A stretch of 64,000 nucleotides of DNA from Spirochaetales bacterium (lineage in GTDB: Bacteria > Spirochaetota > Spirochaetia > Treponematales > Treponemataceae). Below, piece after piece: positions 8,744 through 17,957 of the stretch (position 1 is its first letter; every line of letters starts with the position of its first letter). The position numbers and the translations under genes are program-made. Under the pieces are notes generated by a model. That model did not search any database. It saw nothing but the letters and a program-made list of their open reading frames with translations, and was not told the DNA's origin. Location of the stretch: positions 169,394 to 233,393 of the forward strand of contig JAQXNX010000033.1 of assembly GCA_029098225.1 (NCBI GenBank), given 5' to 3'.

Positions 8744-11389
8744 TTAGTTAGAAACACCATAAATTATAAAGTCTTTTGAATGCGGAACTCCCATATAAGT
8801 AGCCGTCACATGCAATACATAAGTTTCTGGATATGGAAGAGCCGAAGGAATTGTAATTACGTTATTAGTTACAGACGGTGCATAGCTTCCTGTAAGTTCA
8901 CCACCGCACAGGAGTGTTGCAGACCATGTAATTTGTGATTCATCACCGTCGTCGTCATAATATCTTTCGCCGTTTGTATTATTCTGCAGGGTTCTGGTTG
9001 CTGCATTGTATGTAAATGTATGTGTAGTTCCACCCATCTCAAGCGTTACTACCGGAGTTATTGTAAAATCTTTTGCCTGACCGACTGTAAATCTGTAGTT
9101 TCCGTCTGCATCTGCAGTTGCCATAGTAAAATTAAAGTTAAAGTCAAATGTGTTATAAATTTCGGCTCCTGATTTTGCGAAGGCTGCGTCTGTACCCTCT
9201 TTTACTACGGCAAATGTATCTCCCTTAAATACTTTTCCAGGCAATTCTGTATTCGTTGATCCGTAACCGAAACCAGAAGTAAATATAACTGGAGTTCCAA
9301 TTTCCGGCTCGGTAAGTCCCGTAAAGTTCTTAGAAACTCTGATTAAACTTCCTGTTACTGCACCTGTAATATTAAGTGGAGAATCCTTTGAAATATAGAA
9401 GTTTGCAGGATCACCATCTGAATTATAGTTTCTGTCTACTGTGTTTCTTCCAGAAATATTTACAGTTCCGTCTGTATAGAAAATTCCTGCCCCTGAACCA
9501 TTTGTTGTTAAAGTATTTTCTTTTACAGTTACACCGTTTAAATTCAATATTCCTGAAGCAAGCTTAATTCCGGCACCAGATTCAGCATAGTTTCCTGTTA
9601 CAGTAACTCCATTAAGGTTCAAGGTTCCGCCGTTCATATAAATACCGCCGGCATCAGTATTGTTACCGCCTGTAATAGTTACGTTATTAATTGTCAATTC
9701 AACATTATTCTGAGTTCTGATAACATAACCTGAATTTCCAGAAGAACGGCCTGCATTAATTGTGTATCCGTTTCCTTCAATTTTATACTTAATTGTTGAA
9801 TCAGAAACTCCGGAAGAAGGCTTTTTGAAACTTGCAAATGCATTATCTGTTGTAGAATCAAAAACATCAGTTGAAATTGGACTTATACTGCTCTGGAGTT
9901 TTATTGTATAAGTTGCACCAGGTACATAATCATTTTGGGCATCAGAAATCATTTCGCTTACACATTTCTGCAGAGAATTATAAGGATTATAAAGAGAACC
10001 GTTGCCAAGAGCCGAGCCCGAAGCATTTACGTAATAATTCAGGCTTCTGTGAACTGTAAACGGATTAGATGAAGACGAACCAAAGCCCGTATTATTTCCG
10101 CTGTCTACATAACCAGAGTAACATGCGTAAGCTTCTACATAGAACTGACCTTTTTCTACCGAAACAGAAACCGGTGCTGTTCCGCTTCCGGTTGCAACAG
10201 GCAGTGTTGTTCCAACTTTGAAAATATTATAAATAATTGTAGGCGCGCCAGGTGCATCTTCGGCAGGAACCTGAACTGTTGCCTGACCTGTAGGATCTGT
10301 ATCATCCATTAATGTACGGTAAGCAGTGCGATCGTGATTAATTGTAAATGTAAAGAGTCCTGTGTCATCCTCTACAGAATTAGTACTTGAATTGCTAACA
10401 CTCAGCGTTACAGGACTTAACTGAGGATTTGTATTTGAAATATAAATTGTATTACTGAATCCATAATCATCAGTTAAACGGAGGCTGCTGGAAACAGTTG
10501 CATTTTCCGGAGCGGCAGGATCCAGACCTGTTAAATAGTAAAGAGTTACATAACCCGCAGGAGCAGTCCCCTGAAACACTGCAGCAGAGGTATCTACGTT
10601 TAAAAGTCCAGATATGGAAGTAACAAGATTTGGAGTTCCACCGTCGCTTTTTGTTATGCCAGAAAGGCCGGTAGAAGAAAATTCAAGGTAATAAAGATCA
10701 TTTCCTATATAAATGCGTTTTGTATCTTTTTCGTGAACAGAACCATAAAGATTCGGCACATAAAAACATATTACATACTGAGTATTATCCCGCTGATACA
10801 TTGCCCCTCGAATTCTTGGAGGAATGGTATTAACCATTACAGATATATGGAAAGATTCAAACTCTCGTTGTGATATAGATTCTTTTATAGTTATTGTACC
10901 GGAAAGATCCTTTACAATAGAAGTTGGATTTCCTGAAGAATCTGTATAAAATGCATCGCCGTTATCAATTGCATATAAGAATTCTTTACTGAAAACAACT
11001 GTCGCATTTTCTCTTGAACTTGACTGAATAAAATAAACTGCATTCGAAAATTCAGCGGCTTTTGCGGCTACAAGCGAATTATCAAAATCATAAGAAAAAT
11101 CCAGAATGTAATGCTGTGGATTACGAAGAACAAGTGAAATTGTTTTATTTTCGTTACTTTCTACACAATCGATTCCGATACTTCCGCTGCCAATGGAACG
11201 GTCGATTACGCTTTCCACAATTGCGGCTGTATTTGTGTAGTATTCAAAAAATTCATGAACAGGATCATTCCATGTAGCCTGTTCACAGCCTGTAAAGAGA
11301 AGAAAAATCATAAAAATTATAAGTGCGACGATTCCTGATTTCTTACAACGTAACAATCTTGTCATCACATAATTGTTATAAAATTTCAC
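8744..11389 (-). CDS. Large lipoprotein with one beta-helix module and C-terminal Ig-like domain
   Basis: About 880 residues. A signal peptide ends in the good lipobox FLLFTGC. An N-terminal region of unclear fold (to about residue 450) is followed by one module of the same kind as in the giant neighbour (YYVNASGSALGNGSLYNPYN, then GGIYMNGGTLNLNGVTV turns), and a C-terminal beta-sandwich region ending in GVSN. Start choice: a consensus promoter lies at 11396-11424, and the first transcribed base would be the G of an in-frame GTG at 11389, giving a leaderless message. The ATG at 11365 (MTRLLRCKK) would give a more typical signal length but has no ribosome binding site. It is the first gene of a two-gene operon with the giant protein. 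Probable surface-exposed partner; no enzyme motif seen. Confidence 0.75.
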   Translation of the reverse strand: MKFYNNYVMTRLLRCKKSGIVALIIFMIFLLFTGCEQATWNDPVHEFFEYYTNTAAIVESVIDRSIGSGSIGIDCVESNENKTISLVLRNPQHYILDFSYDFDNSLVAAKAAEFSNAVYFIQSSSRENATVVFSKEFLYAIDNGDAFYTDSSGNPTSIVKDLSGTITIKESISQREFESFHISVMVNTIPPRIRGAMYQRDNTQYVICFYVPNLYGSVHEKDTKRIYIGNDLYYLEFSSTGLSGITKSDGGTPNLVTSISGLLNVDTSAAVFQGTAPAGYVTLYYLTGLDPAAPENATVSSSLRLTDDYGFSNTIYISNTNPQLSPVTLSVSNSSTNSVEDDTGLFTFTINHDRTAYRTLMDDTDPTGQATVQVPAEDAPGAPTIIYNIFKVGTTLPVATGSGTAPVSVSVEKGQFYVEAYACYSGYVDSGNNTGFGSSSSNPFTVHRSLNYYVNASGSALGNGSLYNPYNSLQKCVSEMISDAQNDYVPGATYTIKLQSSISPISTDVFDSTTDNAFASFKKPSSGVSDSTIKYKIEGNGYTINAGRSSGNSGYVIRTQNNVELTINNVTITGGNNTDAGGIYMNGGTLNLNGVTVTGNYAESGAGIKLASGILNLNGVTVKENTLTTNGSGAGIFYTDGTVNISGRNTVDRNYNSDGDPANFYISKDSPLNITGAVTGSLIRVSKNFTGLTEPEIGTPVIFTSGFGYGSTNTELPGKVFKGDTFAVVKEGTDAAFAKSGAEIYNTFDFNFNFTMATADADGNYRFTVGQAKDFTITPVVTLEMGGTTHTFTYNAATRTLQNNTNGERYYDDDGDESQITWSATLLCGGELTGSYAPSVTNNVITIPSALPYPETYVLHVTATYMGVPHSKDFIIYGVSN

Positions 11390-11395
11390 CGTAGT

Positions 11396-11424
11396 ATTAT
11401 AATGCAAACTATAAAAATTAGCAA
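11396..11424 (-). promoter_or_regulatory. Sigma-70-type promoter for the beta-helix lipoprotein operon
   Basis: On the minus strand TTGCTA (-35, 11424-11419), 17 bases, then a perfect TATAAT (-10, 11401-11396). Six bases later comes the in-frame GTG at 11389. Confidence 0.7.
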
Positions 11425-11667
11425 ATTCTTGATTTTTTTAAGGCAGAACTGCTGCGAAAACTGTTATAGCCGGCAGAATTTAAGGAATATATGCTAAAAT
11501 AAGATTCCAAATAAGAAATGTGTACATTCCGCGGCCTGTATAAATACCCCTGCATATAGAAAGAAAAATAGAAAATCCTTCAGTTTAAAATAAAAATGTG
11601 GAAAATATGTCGAAATTGTGTTATTTCATCCTTTTTATTAACACCTATTTTCTATCTGTTAAATATT

Positions 11668-11676
11668 TGATATAAT
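11668..11676 (+). promoter_or_regulatory. Extended -10 promoter of purL
   Basis: TGATATAAT, an extended -10 box, ends at 11676. Exactly six bases separate it from the purL ATG at 11683, so transcription should start on the ATG. No convincing -35 and no ribosome binding site are seen. The rest of the intergenic region (11408-11667) shows nothing I can identify. Confidence 0.6.
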
Positions 11677-11682
11677 CGCTCT

Positions 11683-14600
11683 ATGTATCGTTTATATGTA
11701 GAGCGACGCCCTGGTTTTGAAAACGAGGCTCGCCGTTATCTTTCTGAAATCAATGGATTTTTGGGAATTGCCGGAGTAAAGGCAGTTCGTTATTTCAACC
11801 GCTACGACATTGAAAATGTGAGCGAAGAAGTTGCAAAAATTGCCGCAACCCGCATTTTCTCTGAGCCACAGAGCGATTTCGTTTTTACAGAAAAATTGCC
11901 TGAACACTCTGGCCGCGAAATCATCTGGGAATTCCTTCCGGGCCAGTACGACCAGCGTGCCGACTCTGCTGAGCAGTGTCTTTCACTTTTACGCGCAGGT
12001 CTTTCAGGTGTGAAAACTCTTACGAGCGCACCTCTAGTTCGTTGTGCAAAAATCGTTGTTCTTGAAGGCGATGTAAGCGACGAAGAAATCAAAAAGATTC
12101 AGAACTATCTTATTAACCCTGTAGATTCACGTCTTACCGACGATACAAAACCTGAAACCTTAAAGATGCATGTTGAAGAGCCTGCAGACATTCCTGTTGT
12201 AGAAGGCTTTATCAAGATGAATGACGAAGAGATTGAAGCATATCGCAACAAGATGGGCCTTGCTATGGACCATGCAGATATCGTATTCCTTCAGAATTAT
12301 TTTAAGGGCGAAGGCCGCGACCCAGTTGAGACAGAAATCCGCGTTCTCGACACTTACTGGTCTGACCACTGCCGTCACACAACCTTCCTTACAGAACTTA
12401 AGGATATCAAAATTGAAGACGGTCCTTATGCACCTCTCTTCAAAAAATCCCTTGAAAATTACCAGGCTATGCGTACAGAAATGTATGCCGGCCGCACAGA
12501 TAAGCCAGTCTGCCTTATGGATATGGCTGTAATCGGAATGAAGTATCTTAAAAAGCACGGAAAGCTTGAAGATATGGAAGTTTCTGAAGAAAATAATGCC
12601 TGCTCAGTTTATATAGACGTACATTACACCGCAGATGAAAATGGTAAGCCACTTGCTGCCGACGACCCTCGCGCAACAGAACGCTGGCTTATGATGTTCA
12701 AAAACGAAACACATAACCACCCTACAGAAATTGAGCCATTCGGTGGTGCCGCAACCTGTCTTGGTGGTGCTATTCGCGACCCATTGTCTGGACGTTCCTG
12801 GGTATATCAGTCAATGCGTATTACAGGTGCTGCAGACCCGACTGTTCCTCTCAGTGCAACTATGAAGGGTAAGCTCCCTCAGATTAAACTCTGCCGCGAG
12901 GCTGCTCAGGGCTTCAGTTCGTACGGTAACCAGATTGGTCTTACAACTGGTCAGGTAGAAGAAATCTACCACCCTGGCTATGCCGCAAAACGTATGGAGC
13001 TTGGTGCCGTTATCGCTGCCGCTCCTGTAGATACTGTTATCCGCGAACGTCCTGAACCGGGCGACATCATCATTCTTCTTGGTGGTGGTACAGGCCGCGA
13101 CGGTATTGGTGGCGCAACAGGTTCTTCAAAAGTTCACACTGTAAAATCTGTTACAACTGCTGCTGCCGAAGTTCAGAAGGGTAATGCCGTAGAAGAGCGC
13201 AAGATTCAGCGCCTCTTCCGCAATAAAGAAGTAAGCCTTATGATTCGCCGCTGTAACGACTTTGGTGCCGGTGGTGTTTCTGTTGCTGTCGGCGAGCTTG
13301 CTCCCGGCCTTGATATCAATCTTGATGCAGTACCAAAGAAGTACGAAGGTCTTAACGGAACTGAGCTTGCAATTTCTGAAAGCCAGGAACGTATGGCTGT
13401 TGTAGTTCGCAAGGCCGACGTAGACCGCTTTATTGAAGAAGCTAAGAAAGAAAACTTAAACGCTGTTGTTGTTGCAACAGTTACAGATACAAACCGCCTC
13501 GTTATGAAATGGCGCGGTAAAACAATCGTAGACATTGGCCGCGAGTTCCTCGATGCCGCTGGTGCTCATCACGAAGCAACTGCTCTTATTGAACAGCCAG
13601 CAGAGCCTGCCAAGTCTCCACTTTGCAATCCTCTCGAGTCTGCCGCAGCAGAACTCAACAAACCAGTTAAGTGCGAAGGCTGCGTAAAGAATCATCTTAC
13701 AGATGCATGGCTTGCAAACATCAATGACCTTGCATGCTGTTCTCAGCGCGGGCTTGGCGAACGCTTCGATGGCTCAATCGGTTCAAGCACAGTTCTCTTC
13801 CCATACGGAGGAAAATATCAGAATACACCGGAAGCAGGTATGTCTGCAAAGATTCCTGTAATGACACCGCGCGAAACATCAACTGCCAGCCTCATGGCTT
13901 ACGGCTTTGACCCACGTGTAGGTAACTGGTCTCCATGGCACGGAGCAAAAACTGCAGTTCTCAGCTCACTTGCAAAAATCACCTGTATTGGTGGTAAGGC
14001 CCGTACATCACGCCTCAGCTTCCAGGAATTCTTTGGCCGTGCAGTAAACGAAAAACGCTGGGGTTATCCTGCAGCAGCTCTGCTCGGTTCTATTGATGCA
14101 CAGGTTGAATCTGGTTGTGCTTCAATTGGTGGTAAGGACTCAATGTCTGGTACCTTTGAAGATATCAACGTTCCACATACACTGGTAAGTTTTGCCGTAA
14201 CTCACGATGAAGCTCCAAATGTTTTGAGCGGTTCTTTCAAGGTGAGCGGAAATAATATCTATATGGTAAAGGTTCCTTACTCAGACCTTCTTGAACCGGA
14301 TTACGAAACCTTCCTTAAGAACTCTGATGTTCTTTATGAATTGAATAAGAATAAACGCATTTCTGCAATGTACCCTGTAGGACCTGGTGGAATTGCAGAA
14401 GCAGTTACAAAGATGGCAATGGGTAATATGGTTGGTGCAAACATTGACGCACCTGCAAACCTTAAAGACCTCTTCCTTCCAACTTACGGTAACATAATCG
14501 TAGAAGTTCCATCTGCTCATGTACCAGAATTTGAAAAGGCAGCCTTTGTTCCAGGAACTCTCGTACAGCTTGGTATGACAACAGACAAGCCTGCAATTGT

Positions 14601-15663
14601 AATCAAGAATGCCGTTCTCGGTGGAGTTACAAATTCTGAAGTTGAAATCAGCCTTTATGACTGTGTAAATAAATGGGAAGACAAACTCAAGGAAGTATTC
14701 CCTCGCGTTAGTGGAGCAGAGGTTCAGCCAAAGCTTCCAGACTGGGCAACAGACATCCACAAGTCTCTCAGCGACATCCGCAAGGCACCGGCTTTTGTTC
14801 AGCCGACAAGCCGTCCAAAGGTATTGCTCCCGGTATTCCCAGGCACTAACTGTGAAATCGATATGGCCCGTGCCTTCAATCTGGCCGGCGCAGATACAAA
14901 GATTGTAGTTCTTCAGAACCGCACTCAGGCTCAGCTTACAGAATCTCTCGACCGCCTCGCCAGTGAAATGCGCGACGCACAGATTCTCGCCCTCAGTGGT
15001 GGTTTCTCATCAGGTGATGAACCAGATGGTTCTGCAAAGTTTATTGCAAACGTACTCAAGGCCGGAAACATCAGCGAAGAAGTTATGAATCTTCTTAAAA
15101 AACGCAATGGCCTTGTACTTGGAATCTGTAACGGTTTCCAGGCCCTTGTTAAGACTGGCCTTGCAGTATACGGTGAAATCCGCGATATGACTCCAGATAT
15201 GCCAACTTTGACCTACAACAGAATCAACCGCCATATCAGCCGCATCGTTCGCACACGCATCGTTTCTGCAACAAGCCCTTGGGCTATGCATCCAAGCGTA
15301 ATCGACCAGCGTAATCACCTTATTGCAATCAGCCATGGTGAAGGCCGCTTTGTTTGTGACGAAGCTACAGCAAAACGCCTCTTCGAAAACGGACAGGTAT
15401 TTACTCAGTACGTAGACGAGTTCGGTCGTCCTGCAATCACAGAACCAGATAACCCTAACGGATCTGCATTCGCAATTGAAGGTATCACATCTCCAGACGG
15501 ACACGTACTTGGTAAGATGGGACACTCAGAGCGCGGAGTAGGTTTAGACCGCAACGGTGCTTCACTTGATCTCTTCAAGAACGTAGGAGGAAATCCTCTT
15601 ACAAACGAAAGCGAAACGACCTGCGAAAACCTCTTTGCAGCCGGAGTTGCATACTTTAAATAA
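11683..15663 (+). CDS. purL: Phosphoribosylformylglycinamidine synthase, single-chain
   Basis: Makes FGAM from FGAR, glutamine and ATP in purine synthesis (cytosol). 1326 residues with PurS-like start, two PurM/AIRS-type ATP domains and a C-terminal glutamine amidotransferase, i.e. PurS+PurL+PurQ in one chain, resembling the clostridial/Bacteroides type. Visible motifs: YWSDHCRHTTF and FKNETHNHPTEIEPFGG (FGAR/ATP site), NDFGAGGVSVAVGELAPGL, and in the amidotransferase PVFPGTNCE, the catalytic Cys in GICNGFQAL and HGEGRFV. The start MYRLYVERRPGFE fits the family. No ribosome binding site precedes it; a -10 box six bases upstream suggests a leaderless message. The gene is visibly richer in G+C and in CGC/CTC codons than its neighbours, likely reflecting high expression or transfer. 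Confidence 0.97.
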   Translation: MYRLYVERRPGFENEARRYLSEINGFLGIAGVKAVRYFNRYDIENVSEEVAKIAATRIFSEPQSDFVFTEKLPEHSGREIIWEFLPGQYDQRADSAEQCLSLLRAGLSGVKTLTSAPLVRCAKIVVLEGDVSDEEIKKIQNYLINPVDSRLTDDTKPETLKMHVEEPADIPVVEGFIKMNDEEIEAYRNKMGLAMDHADIVFLQNYFKGEGRDPVETEIRVLDTYWSDHCRHTTFLTELKDIKIEDGPYAPLFKKSLENYQAMRTEMYAGRTDKPVCLMDMAVIGMKYLKKHGKLEDMEVSEENNACSVYIDVHYTADENGKPLAADDPRATERWLMMFKNETHNHPTEIEPFGGAATCLGGAIRDPLSGRSWVYQSMRITGAADPTVPLSATMKGKLPQIKLCREAAQGFSSYGNQIGLTTGQVEEIYHPGYAAKRMELGAVIAAAPVDTVIRERPEPGDIIILLGGGTGRDGIGGATGSSKVHTVKSVTTAAAEVQKGNAVEERKIQRLFRNKEVSLMIRRCNDFGAGGVSVAVGELAPGLDINLDAVPKKYEGLNGTELAISESQERMAVVVRKADVDRFIEEAKKENLNAVVVATVTDTNRLVMKWRGKTIVDIGREFLDAAGAHHEATALIEQPAEPAKSPLCNPLESAAAELNKPVKCEGCVKNHLTDAWLANINDLACCSQRGLGERFDGSIGSSTVLFPYGGKYQNTPEAGMSAKIPVMTPRETSTASLMAYGFDPRVGNWSPWHGAKTAVLSSLAKITCIGGKARTSRLSFQEFFGRAVNEKRWGYPAAALLGSIDAQVESGCASIGGKDSMSGTFEDINVPHTLVSFAVTHDEAPNVLSGSFKVSGNNIYMVKVPYSDLLEPDYETFLKNSDVLYELNKNKRISAMYPVGPGGIAEAVTKMAMGNMVGANIDAPANLKDLFLPTYGNIIVEVPSAHVPEFEKAAFVPGTLVQLGMTTDKPAIVIKNAVLGGVTNSEVEISLYDCVNKWEDKLKEVFPRVSGAEVQPKLPDWATDIHKSLSDIRKAPAFVQPTSRPKVLLPVFPGTNCEIDMARAFNLAGADTKIVVLQNRTQAQLTESLDRLASEMRDAQILALSGGFSSGDEPDGSAKFIANVLKAGNISEEVMNLLKKRNGLVLGICNGFQALVKTGLAVYGEIRDMTPDMPTLTYNRINRHISRIVRTRIVSATSPWAMHPSVIDQRNHLIAISHGEGRFVCDEATAKRLFENGQVFTQYVDEFGRPAITEPDNPNGSAFAIEGITSPDGHVLGKMGHSERGVGLDRNGASLDLFKNVGGNPLTNESETTCENLFAAGVAYFK

Positions 15664-15675
15664 AAGGAAATTAAA

Positions 15676-16668
15676 ATGAAAAAAAATCTGATTAAATTTT
15701 TTATAACTCTATTGATTATTCCTGCTATGTTTACAGCCTGTTCCAAGGCAAAAATCATCACAGATGATTTTGATGAAGCAAAAAAATTAGCAGCAAATTC
15801 AAATAAAGATATTCTTGTTATAGTAACGACCGATGGAGATGACTTAACTTCTTCAGAATTTATTTCTAAGGTTCTCAACAATTCTTCATTCAATTCTGCT
15901 GTCAAAGATAAATATATTGTTGCTCATCTGGACTTTTCTTCTTCAACTTATAAAAAAACAGTGTCCACAGAAGATTCTTCAGAAAAAGAAAGACAGGAAG
16001 CTAATATATATTCAGAAAAAGTTTACCGAAATTCAATTTTTGCAAATGCATTAAACGTAGAGGCTACACCGGCTGCTTACCTTGTGACAAAAGATCCATA
16101 CGTTATTTCAACTGTAAATTTTGATTCAATGACTCCGGATTATAACGATTTTATTTCAGCACTTGCAGAAGCATCTAATCAGGTGGGCTTCTATCACGAG
16201 CAGCTTGATATAATAAATAAAGGAACAATTTCAGAAAAAATAGCTGCAATTGATGAACTTATAAATATTACTGAAGTAGTACATTTACCTTTTCTTGCTG
16301 ATAAAGTAGAAAGCTTAATTCAAATGGATACTCAAAACGAATCCGGTTTGCTTTATAAGTATTTAGTTTTACATGCAAAAATTAAAGCAACAGATGCCAT
16401 GTCTTCCAGAGATTATGAAGCAGCTGCAGGAATATTTGAAAATCTTGCACAAAACAAGGATCTTCCTTTAGAAGAAAAACAGGATGCTTATTACAATGCA
16501 GCTTATGTTTTAACCTTTGCTTCTAATCCGGACTTTAACAGAATTGTTTCTTTCTTAACTGCAGCAATTGAAGTAAATCCGGAAGGAACAGCAACTGAAA
16601 ATTTAATAGAAATCCGCGACAGTCTGTTAAATTCTATGGAACAGGCTGCAAACGCAAAAAATAATTAA
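15676..16668 (+). CDS. Thioredoxin-fold lipoprotein with C-terminal helical repeats
   Basis: 330 residues, 12 bases after purL with AAGGA before the ATG. Signal peptide with lipobox MFTAC. Residues about 30-165 follow the pattern of thioredoxin_7-type proteins (FDEAKKLAANSNKDILVIV, then a segment ATPAAYLVTKDP resembling the cis-Pro loop), but the usual CxxC is absent, so redox activity is unlikely. The C-terminal half is alpha-helical and TPR-like (YEAAAGIFENLAQ, QDAYYNAAYVL). Probably a periplasmic anchored protein. It precedes two CNNM transport genes by eight bases, so they probably form one operon. No specific function can be assigned. Confidence 0.7.
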   Translation: MKKNLIKFFITLLIIPAMFTACSKAKIITDDFDEAKKLAANSNKDILVIVTTDGDDLTSSEFISKVLNNSSFNSAVKDKYIVAHLDFSSSTYKKTVSTEDSSEKERQEANIYSEKVYRNSIFANALNVEATPAAYLVTKDPYVISTVNFDSMTPDYNDFISALAEASNQVGFYHEQLDIINKGTISEKIAAIDELINITEVVHLPFLADKVESLIQMDTQNESGLLYKYLVLHAKIKATDAMSSRDYEAAAGIFENLAQNKDLPLEEKQDAYYNAAYVLTFASNPDFNRIVSFLTAAIEVNPEGTATENLIEIRDSLLNSMEQAANAKNN

Positions 16669-16676
16669 GGAGCGTT

Positions 16677-17957
16677 ATGGATTCCATATCCGCAGGGACG
16701 ATAATTCTTCTTATTGTTCTCGTAGTGCTTTCCATGTTGTTTTCAATTTCTGAAAGTTCATTCTTAGGAATGAACAAGCTCAGACTACGTCTTTTAAGAA
16801 AGAAAAAAAACAGGAAAGCACTTATAGCAGGAAAGCTGTTAGATCATAAAGAACATTTAATCAACACGCTTCTTGTTTCCAATGATATTGTAAACATTTT
16901 ATTATCTTCAATAATTGCAGCAATTGCACTTGACGCTTTTGGCGAAAAAGGAGTTGGAATAGCAACGTTAGTTGCAACTATCATACTTCTTATATTTGGA
17001 GAAATTACGCCAAAAACAATTTCTACAATATGCCCGGATAAAATTGCCTATACACTCTCCCCTATTATCAGAATCATTTACATATTAATGACTCCTGTTG
17101 TTGCTGTCGTGACTTTTATAGCAAGATGTGTTCTTTTAATTTTTGGAATTCACACAAAAGAAAAAAAAGCTTCTTATACAGAAGAAGAAATTAAAACTTT
17201 TTTTGATATGAGCGAAGAAAGCGGAATTATTCAGGAAAATGAAAACAGAATGATGTCTCAAGTTTTTAAATTTTCTGATTTACAGGCAGAAGAAATTATG
17301 GTTCCGCGAACAAAAATCCGTTCACTCACAGATAAGGCTACCTATCGCGATGTAATTGAGCTTTCTGAGCAGTTAGGCTTTACAAGATTTCCGATTTACA
17401 GAAAATCAATAGACGATATAATTGGTGTAATTTATTTAAAAGATTTGCTTGCCTACAAAGATAATCCCGGAGAATTTGAAATTACAAAAGTAATGCGACC
17501 TCCTCTTTTTGTACTTGGAACAATGCAGATTACAAGCGTTCAGGAGCTGCTTTTTGAAAATCATCAGTCTATGGCAATTGTTGTAGATGAATATTCAGGA
17601 ACAGACGGAGTAATAACAGAAAAAGATATTTCAAAAGAAATATTCTCTTTACCAGGCGAAAATACTTTACGCGGTAAAGTTTTTGATTTTGAAAACATTT
17701 CGGACAAAACAGATTTTGAAATAGATGGTTCTGTACTTATCAAAGATTTAAAGAAAGCTATAAAAATCAATATTGATTCTTCTATTAGTGAAACAGTTGC
17801 AGGCTGGTTTACAGAACAGATTAACCGGCTTGCCGAAAAAGATGATTTTATTGAATTTGAAGGCTGGAAATTTACAGTAACAAAAATGCAGTCACGCAGA
17901 ATTGAACTTCTTCGAATACAATTAATAGAAGCTTCGAAGGAGGAAAATAAATTATGA
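16677..17957 (+). CDS. CNNM/CorC-family membrane protein with CBS pair (HlyC-type)
   Basis: 426-residue inner-membrane protein of the CNNM/CorC (former hemolysin C) family, implicated in Mg2+ efflux or homeostasis. N-terminal DUF21 membrane domain with SISESSFLGMNKLRLRLL and the conserved loop FGEITPKTI; then a CBS pair beginning at EIMVPRTKIRSL and containing GVIYLKDLL and VVDEYSGTDGVIT; then a C-terminal transporter-associated domain. All signature residues of the family are present. The stop overlaps the ATG of the next gene by four bases (ATGA), so translation of the two paralogs is coupled. Confidence 0.9.
   Translation: MDSISAGTIILLIVLVVLSMLFSISESSFLGMNKLRLRLLRKKKNRKALIAGKLLDHKEHLINTLLVSNDIVNILLSSIIAAIALDAFGEKGVGIATLVATIILLIFGEITPKTISTICPDKIAYTLSPIIRIIYILMTPVVAVVTFIARCVLLIFGIHTKEKKASYTEEEIKTFFDMSEESGIIQENENRMMSQVFKFSDLQAEEIMVPRTKIRSLTDKATYRDVIELSEQLGFTRFPIYRKSIDDIIGVIYLKDLLAYKDNPGEFEITKVMRPPLFVLGTMQITSVQELLFENHQSMAIVVDEYSGTDGVITEKDISKEIFSLPGENTLRGKVFDFENISDKTDFEIDGSVLIKDLKKAIKINIDSSISETVAGWFTEQINRLAEKDDFIEFEGWKFTVTKMQSRRIELLRIQLIEASKEENKL

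Noticed and set aside
12160..15525. Several long antisense open frames inside purL
   Set aside because: They mirror the purL codon pattern, lack ribosome binding sites and resemble no protein family.
15676..16668. Active thioredoxin-like reductase
   Set aside because: The fold resembles thioredoxin but there is no CxxC or single catalytic Cys in the expected place.
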